The position numbers and the translations under genes were made by a program. A stretch of 64,000 nucleotides of DNA. Origin: Sulfitobacter sp. CW3. Lineage in GTDB: Bacteria > Pseudomonadota > Alphaproteobacteria > Rhodobacterales > Rhodobacteraceae. This document shows positions 25,245-34,146 of this stretch, one piece after another. Where the stretch lies: positions 372,001 to 436,000 of the forward strand of contig NZ_JAHXRL010000003.1 of assembly GCF_019392245.1 (NCBI RefSeq), read 5' to 3'. The first letter of the stretch is position 1. Each line of letters starts with the position of its first letter. The notes under the pieces were generated by a model. It worked only from the letters and a program-made list of their open reading frames with translations. It searched no databases and was not told the origin of the DNA.

Positions 25245-26065
25245 GATATTTCCTTGATCCATTTATGCAGGGCTGCAACCGCTTCAGGTTCGTCCAGAAA
25301 CGGAATATGCCCGCGACCGGGCACACGGCCCACAATCATATCGGGACGGCGTTTTTCCATCTCGGCCAAGGTTTCTTCGCTGAGCAGGTTGGAATTCAGC
25401 CCGCGAATACAGGCAACTGGCAGCCCCGCAAGCGCATCAAAGAACGGCCACAGATCGGGCGACGGGGCGCTGAACGCCTTGGCCACCGCGTCGCGCAGGT
25501 GTTTGTCATAGGTGATCTTTAGGCCGGTGTCGGTCTGGGTGTAGTGCTTTACCGCTTCTTCCATCCAGCGGCTGTCTGGCACGCCCTCGAAATCGGGGAA
25601 TAGGCCGGGCATGGCCGCCGCCAGTTCAGCGTGGGATTTGGCGGCAGGATTGCGACCGATAAATTGCATGATGTTATCCAGCCCCATCGTTTCAATATGC
25701 GGCCCCACATCATTGAACGCGACGCCCAGCAGGCGGTCTTTGGCCCCCATGGCCAGCCCCATCGCGTTCAGCCCCCCGCGCGAGGTGCCAAGGATCGCGA
25801 CCTTGTCCAACCCCAGATGCGCCAGCAGTTCCAGCGCATCGCGGCATTCAACGGGCGGCGAATAATGCGACCAGTCGGGGTCGAAATCCGATTGCCCCCG
25901 CCCGCGATAATCCATCTTGATCAGACGATTGCCCGCCAGATGCGGCGTGACATAATCAAAATCAGCCGAGGTGCGCGTCAGCCCGGCAAGACACAAGATC
26001 GGCAGGCCCGCGCCTTCGTCCGTGTAATACAGGTTCAGCCCGTCCGAGGATGTGAAATGAGGCAT
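25241..26065 (-). CDS. Alpha/beta hydrolase
   Basis: A 274-aa alpha/beta hydrolase: KMDYRGRGQSDFDPD before the elbow, nucleophile Ser95 in LGTSRGGLNAMG, and histidine in PGRGHIPFLDEPE. It probably hydrolyses an ester, lactone or C-C bond. The start at 26065 overlaps the HAD gene stop by 1 nt (TGATG), and its own stop overlaps the dehydratase start, so translation is coupled on both sides. Confidence 0.85.
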   Translation of the reverse strand: MPHFTSSDGLNLYYTDEGAGLPILCLAGLTRTSADFDYVTPHLAGNRLIKMDYRGRGQSDFDPDWSHYSPPVECRDALELLAHLGLDKVAILGTSRGGLNAMGLAMGAKDRLLGVAFNDVGPHIETMGLDNIMQFIGRNPAAKSHAELAAAMPGLFPDFEGVPDSRWMEEAVKHYTQTDTGLKITYDKHLRDAVAKAFSAPSPDLWPFFDALAGLPVACIRGLNSNLLSEETLAEMEKRRPDMIVGRVPGRGHIPFLDEPEAVAALHKWIKEIS

Positions 26066-26751
26066 CAGACACCGGCCAGCGCAGGGATTTCTGTCAGCTC
26101 TTTCAGGGTATGGGCAGGCGTCCATGGCAGTCGGTCCGTGGGTTCGCCGCTGCGGTTCACCCATGCAGTGGTAAAGCCATATCCGGTCGCGGCACCCGCA
26201 TCCCAACCATTGGAGGACACGAACAGAACCTCGTCTTTCGCACAGCCAAAATGCTGCCCGACCAGATCGTAAACGCCCGCGTTCGGCTTGAAGATACCAA
26301 CGCTTTCCACGGATAGCAGCGCATCCAGCACATCGCCAATACCCGCAGAATCGACCGCACCCTTCAGCATTTCTGGCGACCCGTTCGACAGGATTGCGGT
26401 GTTCAGTCCCGCGTCCTTCAGGCTGCGCAGCATGGCTGGCACCTCAGGGAACGCCTGAAGCTCCCAGTACAATGCCAACAGGCGCGCGCGCAGGGCAGGG
26501 TCGCCGTCGTGCCCGGTTTTTTCAAGCGTCCAGTCCAGTGCATTTTGCGTTACCTCCCAGAAATCCGCATGTGCGCCTGTGACGGCCCGAAGCCATGAAT
26601 AGCCAAGCTGCTTTTGACGCCAATGGTCCGCGACCACTGGCCAGCTGTCCTTAAGGGCTGCAAAATCCGGCTCGCTGGCTGCTTGGCGTGCGGCAGCGGC
26701 AACGTCGAATAAAGTTCCGTATGCGTCAAAGACGCAGGTGGTGATTGGCAT
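26065..26751 (-). CDS. Haloacid dehalogenase, type II
   Basis: A 228-aa HAD-superfamily protein. The nucleophile is Asp9 in CVFDAYGTLFDV, followed by TAILSNGSPEMLKGAV (motif 2), a lysine in VGIFKPNAGVYDLV and FVSSNGWDAGAATGYG. FDAYGTLFDV and SSNxWD are characteristic of L-2-haloacid dehalogenases, which turn 2-haloacids into 2-hydroxyacids. ATG at 26751 follows AGGGAGG, the best ribosome site in the operon. It is the first gene of the seven-gene operon. Confidence 0.88.
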   Translation of the reverse strand: MPITTCVFDAYGTLFDVAAAARQAASEPDFAALKDSWPVVADHWRQKQLGYSWLRAVTGAHADFWEVTQNALDWTLEKTGHDGDPALRARLLALYWELQAFPEVPAMLRSLKDAGLNTAILSNGSPEMLKGAVDSAGIGDVLDALLSVESVGIFKPNAGVYDLVGQHFGCAKDEVLFVSSNGWDAGAATGYGFTTAWVNRSGEPTDRLPWTPAHTLKELTEIPALAGV

Positions 26752-26935
26752 CGTCGCCTCCCTGGGGTGTTTTGCGTGAGATTGACACGGGCGGCTGCGA
26801 CAGAAAAGGGCGAAAACTGGTCCATTAGGGGGTTTACGCGACCGCACAGTCTTGAAAGACTGCGCGCCGAACCCCAGAGCACCCGCGCAGACACGCGGCC
26901 TCTTGCATTTATACCCATCCAGATCGGAGATTTTT

Positions 26936-27364
26936 ATGACGCAGGTTAAATCCGGCGATACCGTCGCTATTCACTATACCGGCACGCTGCTGGACGGCAG
27001 CACATTTGACAGTTCCGAAGGCCGCGAGCCGTTGGAATTCGTTGTGGGGTCGGGCCAGATCATTCCGGGCCTCGATGTTGCACTGCCCGGCATGGCGGTT
27101 GGCGACAAGAAAGTTGTGAAGATCGGCAGCGAAGATGCCTATGGCCCGCTGAACCCCGAAATGCGCCAGGCCGTGCCACGCGAAGGTATCCCCGCCGATA
27201 TCCCGCTTGAGGTTGGCACGCAGTTGCAGATGCAAACACCCGACGGCCAAGCAATGCCGGTGATGGTCGTCGAAGTCGACGAAGCAACCGTGACACTGGA
27301 TGCAAACCATCCGCTGGCGGGCAAAGACCTCCAGTTCGATATCGAGCTGATGAAAATCGCCTGA
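26936..27364 (+). CDS. FKBP-type peptidyl-prolyl isomerase (SlyD-like)
   Basis: A 142-aa cytoplasmic prolyl isomerase with an insert-in-flap domain, as in SlyD: VAIHYTGTLLDGSTFDSSEG, GLDVALPGMAVGDKKVV, then VTLDANHPLAGKDLQFDIEL, the SlyD ending. It lacks the His-rich metal tail of enteric SlyD. The start at 26936 follows GGAGATTTTT and is chosen over the longer frame. Confidence 0.9.
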   Translation: MTQVKSGDTVAIHYTGTLLDGSTFDSSEGREPLEFVVGSGQIIPGLDVALPGMAVGDKKVVKIGSEDAYGPLNPEMRQAVPREGIPADIPLEVGTQLQMQTPDGQAMPVMVVEVDEATVTLDANHPLAGKDLQFDIELMKIA

Positions 27365-27373
27365 TATTTCAAT

Positions 27374-27446
27374 GCCAGCGCGGGACATCCCGCGCTGGCA
27401 ACGGAAAATTCAAAATTTTCCGGACCGGAGTTTTCGAAAACTCCGG
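27374..27446 (+). terminator. Three consecutive hairpins after the FKBP gene
   Basis: A 12-bp stem with CA centre (27374-27385 / 27388-27399), a 9-bp stem (27402-27410 / 27414-27422) and a perfect 22-nt palindrome CCGGAGTTTTCGAAAACTCC(GG) (27425-27446) stand within a few nt of each other. The last two have the same design as the twin palindromes at 8010 and 62751. Confidence 0.65.
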
Positions 27447-27517
27447 CACCAGCCGATAGCGGCACCGTTCAAAAGAATCCGCTCGAATAGCGCGGCGTTG
27501 CACAGTAAGCAGCGTCT

Positions 27518-28630
27518 ATGAACTCAGATAACAGCTTTGATATATTCCTCGTTGCGACACCGGGCCTAGAAGACATGCTTCTGGCCGAAGTCGTCGAAAA
27601 AGGCTTTGCCAACGCGACCTTGTCACCCGGCGGCATCACGGTGCAGGGCGGCTGGCCCGAGGTCTGGCGCGCCAATCTGGAATTGCGCGGCGCATCCCGC
27701 GTGTTGGCGCGGATCGGATCGTTCATGGCGTTCCATCTGGCGCAGCTTGATAAACGCGCACGCAAATTCCCCTGGGGGGATGTGCTGCGCGCCGATGTGC
27801 CCCTGCGCGTTCAGGTCACAACCAAAGCGTCGAAAATCTACCATGCAGGTGCGGCCACCCAGCGGATTGAAACCGCCTTGCGCGAAAGCCTTGGCGCGAC
27901 GATCTCACCCGAGGCGGCACTGGTTCTCAAGGTGCGCATCGATGACAACGTGGTGACAATCAGCCTCGATACGTCGGGTGAATCCCTGCACAAACGGGGC
28001 CACAAAGAAGCCGTCGGCAAAGCACCGATGCGCGAAACCCTCGCATCCTTGCTGCTGCGGCAAGCAGGCTACTCCGGCACGGAAACGGTCGTGGACCCCA
28101 TGTGCGGTTCTGGCACCTTCGCGATCGAGGCAGCAGAGATCGCCATGGGCCTGAACCCGGGCCGCTCGCGCAGCTTTGCCTTTGAAAGCCTTGCCAGTTT
28201 TGACCCGCAGGCGTGGAATGAAATGCGCGCCAAACCTTCACAGGCAACCGACCTTCGTTTTTACGGATCTGACCGCGATGCGGGTGCCATCAGGATGAGC
28301 ACCGCCAACGCCGAACGGGCAGGGGTGGCCGATATCACCCAATTTGAAAATCATGCCGCGGGCGAACTGACCCCGCCCGACGGGCCACCGGGCCTCGTGA
28401 TCGTGAACCCTCCCTATGGTGGGCGCATCGGGAATAAAAAACTGCTCTATCCGCTTTATGGCACGCTGGGCCAAACGCTGTTGACCCGTTTCAAGGGCTG
28501 GCGCGTCGGCCTTGTCACCTCCGAGCCGCCATTGGCCAAAGCAACCGGCCTGCCATGGAAAGCCCAAGGCCCTGCGATTGCCCATGGTGGCATGAAGGTC
28601 TGGTTCTACCAAACCCCACCCCTGCGCTAA
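27518..28630 (+). CDS. THUMP-domain class I RNA methyltransferase (RlmL/YcbY-type)
   Basis: A 370-aa RNA methyltransferase. A THUMP domain (about 55-155, VQVTTKASKIYHAGAATQRI) binds RNA, and the catalytic Rossmann domain carries DPMCGSGTFAIEAAEIA (SAM motif I) and VIVNPPYGGRIGNK, the NPPY motif for N-methylation of a base. By homology it makes m2G in 23S rRNA, like the N-terminal half of E. coli RlmL. It is flanked by the triple hairpin upstream and a box-3 element downstream. Confidence 0.87.
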   Translation: MNSDNSFDIFLVATPGLEDMLLAEVVEKGFANATLSPGGITVQGGWPEVWRANLELRGASRVLARIGSFMAFHLAQLDKRARKFPWGDVLRADVPLRVQVTTKASKIYHAGAATQRIETALRESLGATISPEAALVLKVRIDDNVVTISLDTSGESLHKRGHKEAVGKAPMRETLASLLLRQAGYSGTETVVDPMCGSGTFAIEAAEIAMGLNPGRSRSFAFESLASFDPQAWNEMRAKPSQATDLRFYGSDRDAGAIRMSTANAERAGVADITQFENHAAGELTPPDGPPGLVIVNPPYGGRIGNKKLLYPLYGTLGQTLLTRFKGWRVGLVTSEPPLAKATGLPWKAQGPAIAHGGMKVWFYQTPPLR

Positions 28631-28644
28631 GCGCGGCATCATAT

Positions 28645-28687
28645 TTCCAAATGGTCTAAAATCCCGGGGTCCGGGGCAGCGCCCCGG
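28645..28687 (+). repeat. Box-3 element with G/C hairpin (copy 2)
   Basis: TTCCAAATGGTCTAAAATCC (28645-28664) differs from copy 1 by two bases, followed by CCGGGGC (28671-28677) paired with GCCCCGG (28681-28687). It lies between the convergent RNA methyltransferase and fabI genes. Confidence 0.7.
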
Positions 28688-28700
28688 TCCACCAGTAACG

Positions 28701-29492
28701 TCAAAGATGCTCGGCTTGCGGCATCCCCAGCACGTGAAACCCGCCATCGACGCGAATGATCTCGCCGGTGGTGCAGGCCCCCGCATCCGACGCCAGATAC
28801 ACGGCCGTGCCACCCACTGCTTCCAAGGTTGCATTCGCACGCAATGGTGCATTCTGGTCGGTGTGCTTGTAGGTCTTGCGCGCCCCGCCAATTGCGGCAC
28901 CGGCAAGGGTTTTCATCGGGCCGGGGCTGATCGCGTTAACGCGGATGCCTTCGGGGCCCAGATCATTGGCCAGATACCGCGTCGCCGATTCCAGCGCGGC
29001 CTTGGCCACGCCCATGACGTTGTAATTTGGAACAACGCGGTTTGACCCCTGATAGGTCAGCGTCATCAAGGTGCCGCCATTTTCCACCATCAACGGGTGG
29101 GCGCGGCGGGCGATCTCGATGAACGAATAGGCCGAGATATCCAGCGAATGTTTGAAATTCGCACGCGACGTGTTCAGGAAACGGCCCGTCAGCTCGGATT
29201 TGTCGGAAAACGCGATGGCGTGGACGACAAAATCAATTGTGGGCCAGCGTGCGCCAAGCTGTTCGAATGCGGCATCCAAGGACGCATCATCGGTCACATC
29301 CACGTCTACCATGAAATCCGACCCGACACTTTCGGCCAGCGGTTTCAGGCGCGTGCCAAAGGCATCGCCCTGATAGGTGAACGCCAGTTCGGCACCGGCT
29401 TCGGCCATTGCTTTTGCAATACCCCAAGCGATGGAGCGTTCGTTCGCGACACCCATGATCAGGCCGCGTTTTCCCTTAAGTAGATCTGACAT
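28701..29492 (-). CDS. fabI: Enoyl-ACP reductase (NADH)
   Basis: Reduces trans-2-enoyl-ACP in the last step of each fatty-acid elongation cycle. This 263-aa short-chain dehydrogenase starts LLKGKRGLIMGVANERSIAW, the FabI cofactor site, and has the Tyr-x6-Lys active-site pair in YNVMGVAKAALES. It is the third gene of fabA-fabB-fabI, 9 nt behind fabB. Confidence 0.94.
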   Translation of the reverse strand: MSDLLKGKRGLIMGVANERSIAWGIAKAMAEAGAELAFTYQGDAFGTRLKPLAESVGSDFMVDVDVTDDASLDAAFEQLGARWPTIDFVVHAIAFSDKSELTGRFLNTSRANFKHSLDISAYSFIEIARRAHPLMVENGGTLMTLTYQGSNRVVPNYNVMGVAKAALESATRYLANDLGPEGIRVNAISPGPMKTLAGAAIGGARKTYKHTDQNAPLRANATLEAVGGTAVYLASDAGACTTGEIIRVDGGFHVLGMPQAEHL

Positions 29493-29501
29493 GTGCTGTC
29501 C

Positions 29502-30731
29502 TTACTCTTTGAACTTGGAAAGGATCATCGACCCGTTGGTGCCGCCAAATCCGAATGAATTGGTCATCACGGAATCCAGCCCTGCATTGTCAACCCGCTC
29601 CAGCGCGATCTCGGAGGCGTCCAGTTTGGGGTCAAGATCGACCACATTGATGGATTTCGCGATAAAGTCATGCTTGAGCATCAGCAAACAGAACACCGCT
29701 TCAAGGGCACCGGCGGCACCTTGGGCGTGGCCCGTCATGGATTTGGTTGAACTGACAGGCGGTGTGCTGCCCTGGCCAAAGACGCGGCGGACCGCTTCGA
29801 TCTCGCCCACATCGCCCACCGGTGTCGATGTGCCATGCGCGTTGATATAACCGACCTTGCGGCCTTCGGGCAGGGATTGCAGTGCCAGACGCATGGCGCG
29901 TTCGCCGCCTTCGCCAGAAGGTGCCACCATGTCGTGGCCGTCGGATGTGGCCGCGTATCCGGTCACTTCGGCATAGATCGTGGCACCGCGCGCCTTGGCG
30001 TGTTCCAATTCCTCAAGTACCAGCATGCCGCCGCCGCCCGAGATGACGAACCCGTCGCGGTTGGCGTCAAAGGCGCGGCTCGCGGTTTCGGGGGCGTCGT
30101 TATATTTGCTGCTCATCGCGCCCATGGCGTCGAACAGACAGGACAATGTCCAATCCAGTTCCTCGCCGCCGCCTGCGAACATCACGTCCTGCTTGCCCAT
30201 CATGATCTGCTCGGCTGCGTTGCCGATGCAGTGCAGGGATGTGGAACAGGCGCTGGTGATGGAATAGTTGATGCCTTTGATCTTGAACGCCGTGCTCAGG
30301 TTGGCACTCACGGTCGAGGACATGCATTTCGGAACCGCGAATGGCCCGATCCGTTTGGTAGCACCAGTGTCACGCACCACGTTATGCGCGGTGAACAGCG
30401 CTGATGTCGATGGCCCGCCGGAACCAGCTACAAGCCCGGTACGCGGGTTGCTGATCTGGTCTTCGCTCAGGCCTGCGTCGGCGATCGCTTGGGCCATCGC
30501 GATATAGGCATAGGCCGCACCGCCGCCCATAAAGCGCAATGCGCGTTTGTCGATGTGGTCTGCCACGTCGATCTTAAGCGTGCCTGCAACACGGCTGCGA
30601 AACCCGTGTTCGGACATCTCGGGGCTTGCAACGATCCCGCTGGTCCCTGCCTTGAGCGATGCAAGCACCTCTTCAGCGTTGTTTCCGATGGATGAGACAA
30701 TCCCCAACCCTGTGACGACGACGCGGCGCAT
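29502..30731 (-). CDS. fabB: 3-oxoacyl-ACP synthase I
   Basis: Elongating condensing enzyme needed for unsaturated fatty acids. The 409-aa chain has the nucleophile cysteine in SITSACSTSLHCIG and two histidines in INAHGTSTPVGD and MTGHAQGAAGALEA, the Cys-His-His set. FGFGGTNGSMI closes the fold. It lies between fabA and fabI, the order that marks it as FabB rather than FabF. Confidence 0.93.
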   Translation of the reverse strand: MRRVVVTGLGIVSSIGNNAEEVLASLKAGTSGIVASPEMSEHGFRSRVAGTLKIDVADHIDKRALRFMGGGAAYAYIAMAQAIADAGLSEDQISNPRTGLVAGSGGPSTSALFTAHNVVRDTGATKRIGPFAVPKCMSSTVSANLSTAFKIKGINYSITSACSTSLHCIGNAAEQIMMGKQDVMFAGGGEELDWTLSCLFDAMGAMSSKYNDAPETASRAFDANRDGFVISGGGGMLVLEELEHAKARGATIYAEVTGYAATSDGHDMVAPSGEGGERAMRLALQSLPEGRKVGYINAHGTSTPVGDVGEIEAVRRVFGQGSTPPVSSTKSMTGHAQGAAGALEAVFCLLMLKHDFIAKSINVVDLDPKLDASEIALERVDNAGLDSVMTNSFGFGGTNGSMILSKFKE

Positions 30732-30857
30732 GGCACACTCCCTTGATCTTACCGGGTTTTCAACCCTGTTTCAGCGGCCGCCGTGCAGATGGTAGAGCAT
30801 GGCGGCTTTGTTTCCCGTTTGCCGCTAATGGGGCGACAAATCAAGCCATCTGTCCGA

Positions 30858-31367
30858 TCAGCTTTCGGACAGTGCGACCTTCATGTCTTTGACCATATAG
30901 ATCACTTCGCCATCTGCCTCGACGATACCATCGGCCACACCCATGGTCAGGCGGCGGGTCTGGATCGCTTTGGTGAAATCAATCTTGTAGGTCAGCATCT
31001 TGCGGTCGGGACGTACCATGCCGGTCAGTTTGACCTCGCCCACGCCCAAGGCATAGCCGCGTCCCTGCCAGCCGCGCCAGCCAAGGTTAAAGCCCGTCAA
31101 CTGCCACAAGCCGTCAAGACCCAGACAGCCGGGCATGATCGGGTTGCCGGGAAAGTGACAATCGAAAAACCACAGATCTGGCGTGATGTCGAATTCAGCA
31201 GTGATATGGCCCTTGCCATGCGCGCCGCCATCGGCGGACACATCCGTGATCCGGTCCATCATCAGCATCGGCGGGGCAGGAAGTTGCGCGTTCCCGGGGC
31301 CAAAAAGTTCACCGCGGGCGCATTTCAGCAATGCCTCTTTGTCGAAGCTGGTGGGGTAATCGGCCAT
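30858..31367 (-). CDS. fabA: 3-hydroxydecanoyl-ACP dehydratase/isomerase
   Basis: Dehydrates 3-hydroxydecanoyl-ACP and isomerises the product to cis-3-decenoyl-ACP, the branch point to unsaturated fatty acids. The 169-aa protein has the active-site histidine in [21 protein letters not shown] at 31367 is preceded by AGGAG; the longer frame is not supported. It starts the fabA-fabB-fabI operon and is divergent from irr. Confidence 0.94.
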   Translation of the reverse strand: MADYPTSFDKEALLKCARGELFGPGNAQLPAPPMLMMDRITDVSADGGAHGKGHITAEFDITPDLWFFDCHFPGNPIMPGCLGLDGLWQLTGFNLGWRGWQGRGYALGVGEVKLTGMVRPDRKMLTYKIDFTKAIQTRRLTMGVADGIVEADGEVIYMVKDMKVALSES

Positions 31368-31471
31368 AATTCTGCGGCTCCTGCTGGCTATAATCAAAGT
31401 CGCGTTTGGTCTAGCATTGTGCCAGCTATGCCTGCAAGGGTTGTAGCAACATGGCCATTTCGGGTTTTTGT

Positions 31472-31501
31472 TTGAAAAGAGGGTGGTTTGCGCATTATAT
31501 A
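31472..31501 (+). promoter_or_regulatory. Candidate promoter of irr
   Basis: TTGAAA (31472-31477) and TATATA (31496-31501) are 18 nt apart, about 28 nt before the irr start. No clear Irr box (ICE) was found near it. Confidence 0.5.
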
Positions 31502-31528
31502 CATCCTTGAACAGACAATGAGTATGTA

Positions 31529-31948
31529 ATGAACAAAGCGATGCAAGAGACCAGTTCGAAATGGCTCGCCACGGCGGGCCTGCGTCCGACCCGGCAGCGC
31601 ATGACGTTGGCACAGTTGCTTGTGGGCGACGGTCATCATCGCCATGTCACAGCAGAAAGCCTGTTTGACGCGGCCAAAGGGCAGGGCGCTGCGGTGTCGC
31701 TGGCCACGGTATACAACACGTTGCGCGCGTTTTGCGAAGCGGGTTTGCTGCAAGAAGTCACCGTTGACGGATCGAAAAGCTATTTCGACACCAACACCCA
31801 CGATCACCCCCATTTCTTTTGGGAGGACGAGGCGCGGCTGACCGATGCACCGTCTGACCAGTTGGTGATCGCGCAATTGCCTGACGCACCCGAAGGTGCC
31901 GAAATTGCTTCGGTCGATGTTGTGATCCGGTTGCGCCGCAAAGGCTAA
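31529..31948 (+). CDS. irr: Fur-family iron response regulator Irr
   Basis: A 139-aa Fur-fold regulator that senses haem/iron status in Alphaproteobacteria. The HTH is [16 protein letters not shown] to [19 protein letters not shown], and a histidine-rich stretch [11 protein letters not shown] corresponds to the haem/metal-binding HxH region. The C-x-x-C zinc motifs of Fur and Zur are absent. It is divergent from fabA, a neighbourhood I know from other Rhodobacteraceae. Confidence 0.88.
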   Translation: MNKAMQETSSKWLATAGLRPTRQRMTLAQLLVGDGHHRHVTAESLFDAAKGQGAAVSLATVYNTLRAFCEAGLLQEVTVDGSKSYFDTNTHDHPHFFWEDEARLTDAPSDQLVIAQLPDAPEGAEIASVDVVIRLRRKG

Positions 31949-32009
31949 ACCGCTGGACGGTCGCTGCGGCTCTGCTTAGGCTTGGGCAAAACAGCAGCGG
32001 GGCGGGCAA

Positions 32010-32798
32010 ATGCATCCTTTAGTTTCTCAAGACGATATCGACAGCTACCAGCGTGACGGCGTGGTTCTGATCAAGGGGCTGTTCGCAGATCATGTGGACG
32101 CCTTGCGCGCGGGCATCGCACGCAACATGGAGAACCCCGGCCCCTATGCATCGAACAACGACAAGGCGGGCGAAACCGGTCGCTTTTTCGACGATTACTG
32201 CAATTGGGAACGCATTCCAGAATTCGCGCAGGTCATTCGTGGGTCTGATGTGGCACAGGTGGCTGCCGATCTGATGCAAAGCAAAACGGTGCAGCTGTTT
32301 CACGATCATGTGCTGGTCAAGGAACCGGGTACCTCCATGGCAACCCCGTGGCATCAGGACGGGCCGTATTATTTCGTCGAAGGGCGGCAGAACGTCAGCT
32401 TCTGGTCGCCGCTTGATCCCGTGACAGACGCCACGTTGCGCTGCGTCGCCGGATCGCATCTGTGGGAAAAACCGGTGCTGCCAACGCGGTGGGTCAAGGG
32501 CGACGCGTTTTTTGACCCCGCGCCCTATATGCCTGTCCCTGATCCCGATGCCGAGGCAATGGATATCCGCGAATGGCAGATGGAGCCGGGGGACGCAGTG
32601 GCGTTCAACTTTGGCATCCTGCACGGCGCGCGCGGCAACCAGTCAACAACCCGCAGACGTGCCTTTTCGCTGCGGCTGCTGGGCGACGACGCAACCTATA
32701 CCGAGCGCCCCGGCCCCACGTCGCCGCCCTTTCCGGGGCATGACATGGTGCAGGGCCAGCGGCTGAGGGAAGATTGGTTTCCGATGTTGATGGGGTGA
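32010..32798 (+). CDS. Phytanoyl-CoA dioxygenase family protein
   Basis: A 262-aa Fe(II)/2-oxoglutarate oxygenase of the PhyH family. The iron-binding HxD is in ATPWHQDGPYYF, the distal histidine in FGILHGARGN, and the 2-oxoglutarate arginine in RRRAFSLRLLG. Substrates in this family range from phytanoyl-CoA to small polar molecules such as ectoine; context gives no hint. It lies 61 nt after irr, so it could be in the same transcript. Confidence 0.88.
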   Translation: MHPLVSQDDIDSYQRDGVVLIKGLFADHVDALRAGIARNMENPGPYASNNDKAGETGRFFDDYCNWERIPEFAQVIRGSDVAQVAADLMQSKTVQLFHDHVLVKEPGTSMATPWHQDGPYYFVEGRQNVSFWSPLDPVTDATLRCVAGSHLWEKPVLPTRWVKGDAFFDPAPYMPVPDPDAEAMDIREWQMEPGDAVAFNFGILHGARGNQSTTRRRAFSLRLLGDDATYTERPGPTSPPFPGHDMVQGQRLREDWFPMLMG

Positions 32799-34146
32799 AG
32801 GGGGGCGGGCTTACCGGCTGTTCGCTTCATACGTGTCAAATGGGTCTGTAGTGTCGATATCCGACCTTCGGGGCCAAAGCAGAAGAGCAGTACCTTCCGG
32901 TTAAGAAAGAGCGCAGGGCTGGCGAAGTTATATTCCATCGCTGCCATCATCGCGTGGCTGCGCTGCTCCAATCCTGAACGGAATGCCACTTGAGGAACAG
33001 ATGACTCTAAGAGTTTCTAAATCTACCTTTTCATGAGGGTACTCAGCTGAAATTTGCGGGAAACCTTCTCCGAATTCGGCTCGGCAAGCCTGAACGAATT
33101 CCTCAAACACCATAGGAAGAAGCTCTAAGGTCTCGTCGACCTGTTCAACTACATCAGTTATTATAATGTTTAAGTTGGCTGCGCGGCGATTATAGCCATC
33201 TTCGAACTCTTTAGGAATGGCATCATTGGCGACGTCACCGTCTAGCTTACCTTCATGACCGGGAAGTTGATGGATCCATTCTTCAAAGGCGGTTCTTTCG
33301 TTAGAGTGAAAGGTCATTAAATGCGTCGCATTTAATGTTCTGCGATAAAGAAGCATGATCTGCCCCATTAAATCGAATTTTTGCTGTTCGATAAGAAAAG
33401 ACATTTCCGACGGGTTAACAATTTCGGGCGTGAAGTCTTTACCTTGTGTAGGTCTAATTATTTGAAAAGGCTCACTTTCAAAGCCGTCAAGGGCAGCTTG
33501 TTTGAATTGTTTGGAAAGATGTCGTTCTAACCCGGCAAGCAGTTCACCGTAATTTAAAATTTTGAAAGCTACCGTCAGCGCCTTTCCTTGAGCCTGATCC
33601 CGTCTCTCGAGCCGGAGTCGCTCCATGTCGGTCTTGGCTGATTTCGACAACGTCCACCTTGCAACCAAAAAAGACAACGCAGCTGCCAACAGAGTCACAA
33701 GAAACTGCGTTAGTGCGGCAACCCAGCTAATAGAACTTTCGGGCGGAAGCGCGACTGGAAGGATGGTAAGGCAGTCAGACGCTCCTACCCAAAATCTGTC
33801 AAAACAGTTTGAAAAAATGTAGAAACCCTTCATTCTAAAATTACTATTATTAAATTGTGCCAGCCCCATTTCACATGCTTTAGGCACTATGTTTAGCCCT
33901 ACGCAAGTGGATGAACAAGGTCGGGCACGAAACCCTGTAAATCATCCCCTCTATATCAATTCGCAGCGGGCAAAGTTGGAAACAATTACAATACTCCCGC
34001 TTAGCAAACTCAATTTTGGAGCAGAGCGCAGCGTTACAGTCCTTCAAGTCATTATGTACATAGTGCAGCATTGAACATGATGAGCTCGACCCAGACATTG
34101 GGTACTCTTACGTTTGACCTTCACCACCACCCCACACACTCCCCAC
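32799..34146. other. A/T-richer patch with one unknown gene
   Basis: Base composition is visibly richer in A and T than in the flanks, and codon use in the single gene differs (AAA, TTA, ATA more common). There is no transposase, tRNA or direct repeat at the borders that I could find. From 33888 to 34146 only short, unconvincing frames exist on both strands. Confidence 0.5.
32928..33887 (-). CDS. Membrane-anchored hypothetical protein
   Basis: A 319-aa protein not recognised. One strong hydrophobic segment (about residues 54-77, WVAALTQFLVTLLAAALSFL) is followed by a charged, probably coiled-coil stretch (TDMERLRLERRDQAQGK) and a cytoplasmic domain of about 220 residues with aromatic and acidic content, so one helix seems to anchor a soluble domain. 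The start is uncertain: ATG at 33887, 33869 or 33833. Composition suggests recent acquisition. A phage-defence role is conceivable for such lone genes but nothing here shows it. Confidence 0.65.
   Translation of the reverse strand: MPKACEMGLAQFNNSNFRMKGFYIFSNCFDRFWVGASDCLTILPVALPPESSISWVAALTQFLVTLLAAALSFLVARWTLSKSAKTDMERLRLERRDQAQGKALTVAFKILNYGELLAGLERHLSKQFKQAALDGFESEPFQIIRPTQGKDFTPEIVNPSEMSFLIEQQKFDLMGQIMLLYRRTLNATHLMTFHSNERTAFEEWIHQLPGHEGKLDGDVANDAIPKEFEDGYNRRAANLNIIITDVVEQVDETLELLPMVFEEFVQACRAEFGEGFPQISAEYPHEKVDLETLRVICSSSGIPFRIGAAQPRDDGSDGI

Noticed and set aside
33880..34098. Short frames on both strands (61 and 72 codons) in the A/T-rich patch
   Set aside because: They overlap each other, have no ribosome site, and show no domain or sensible composition.
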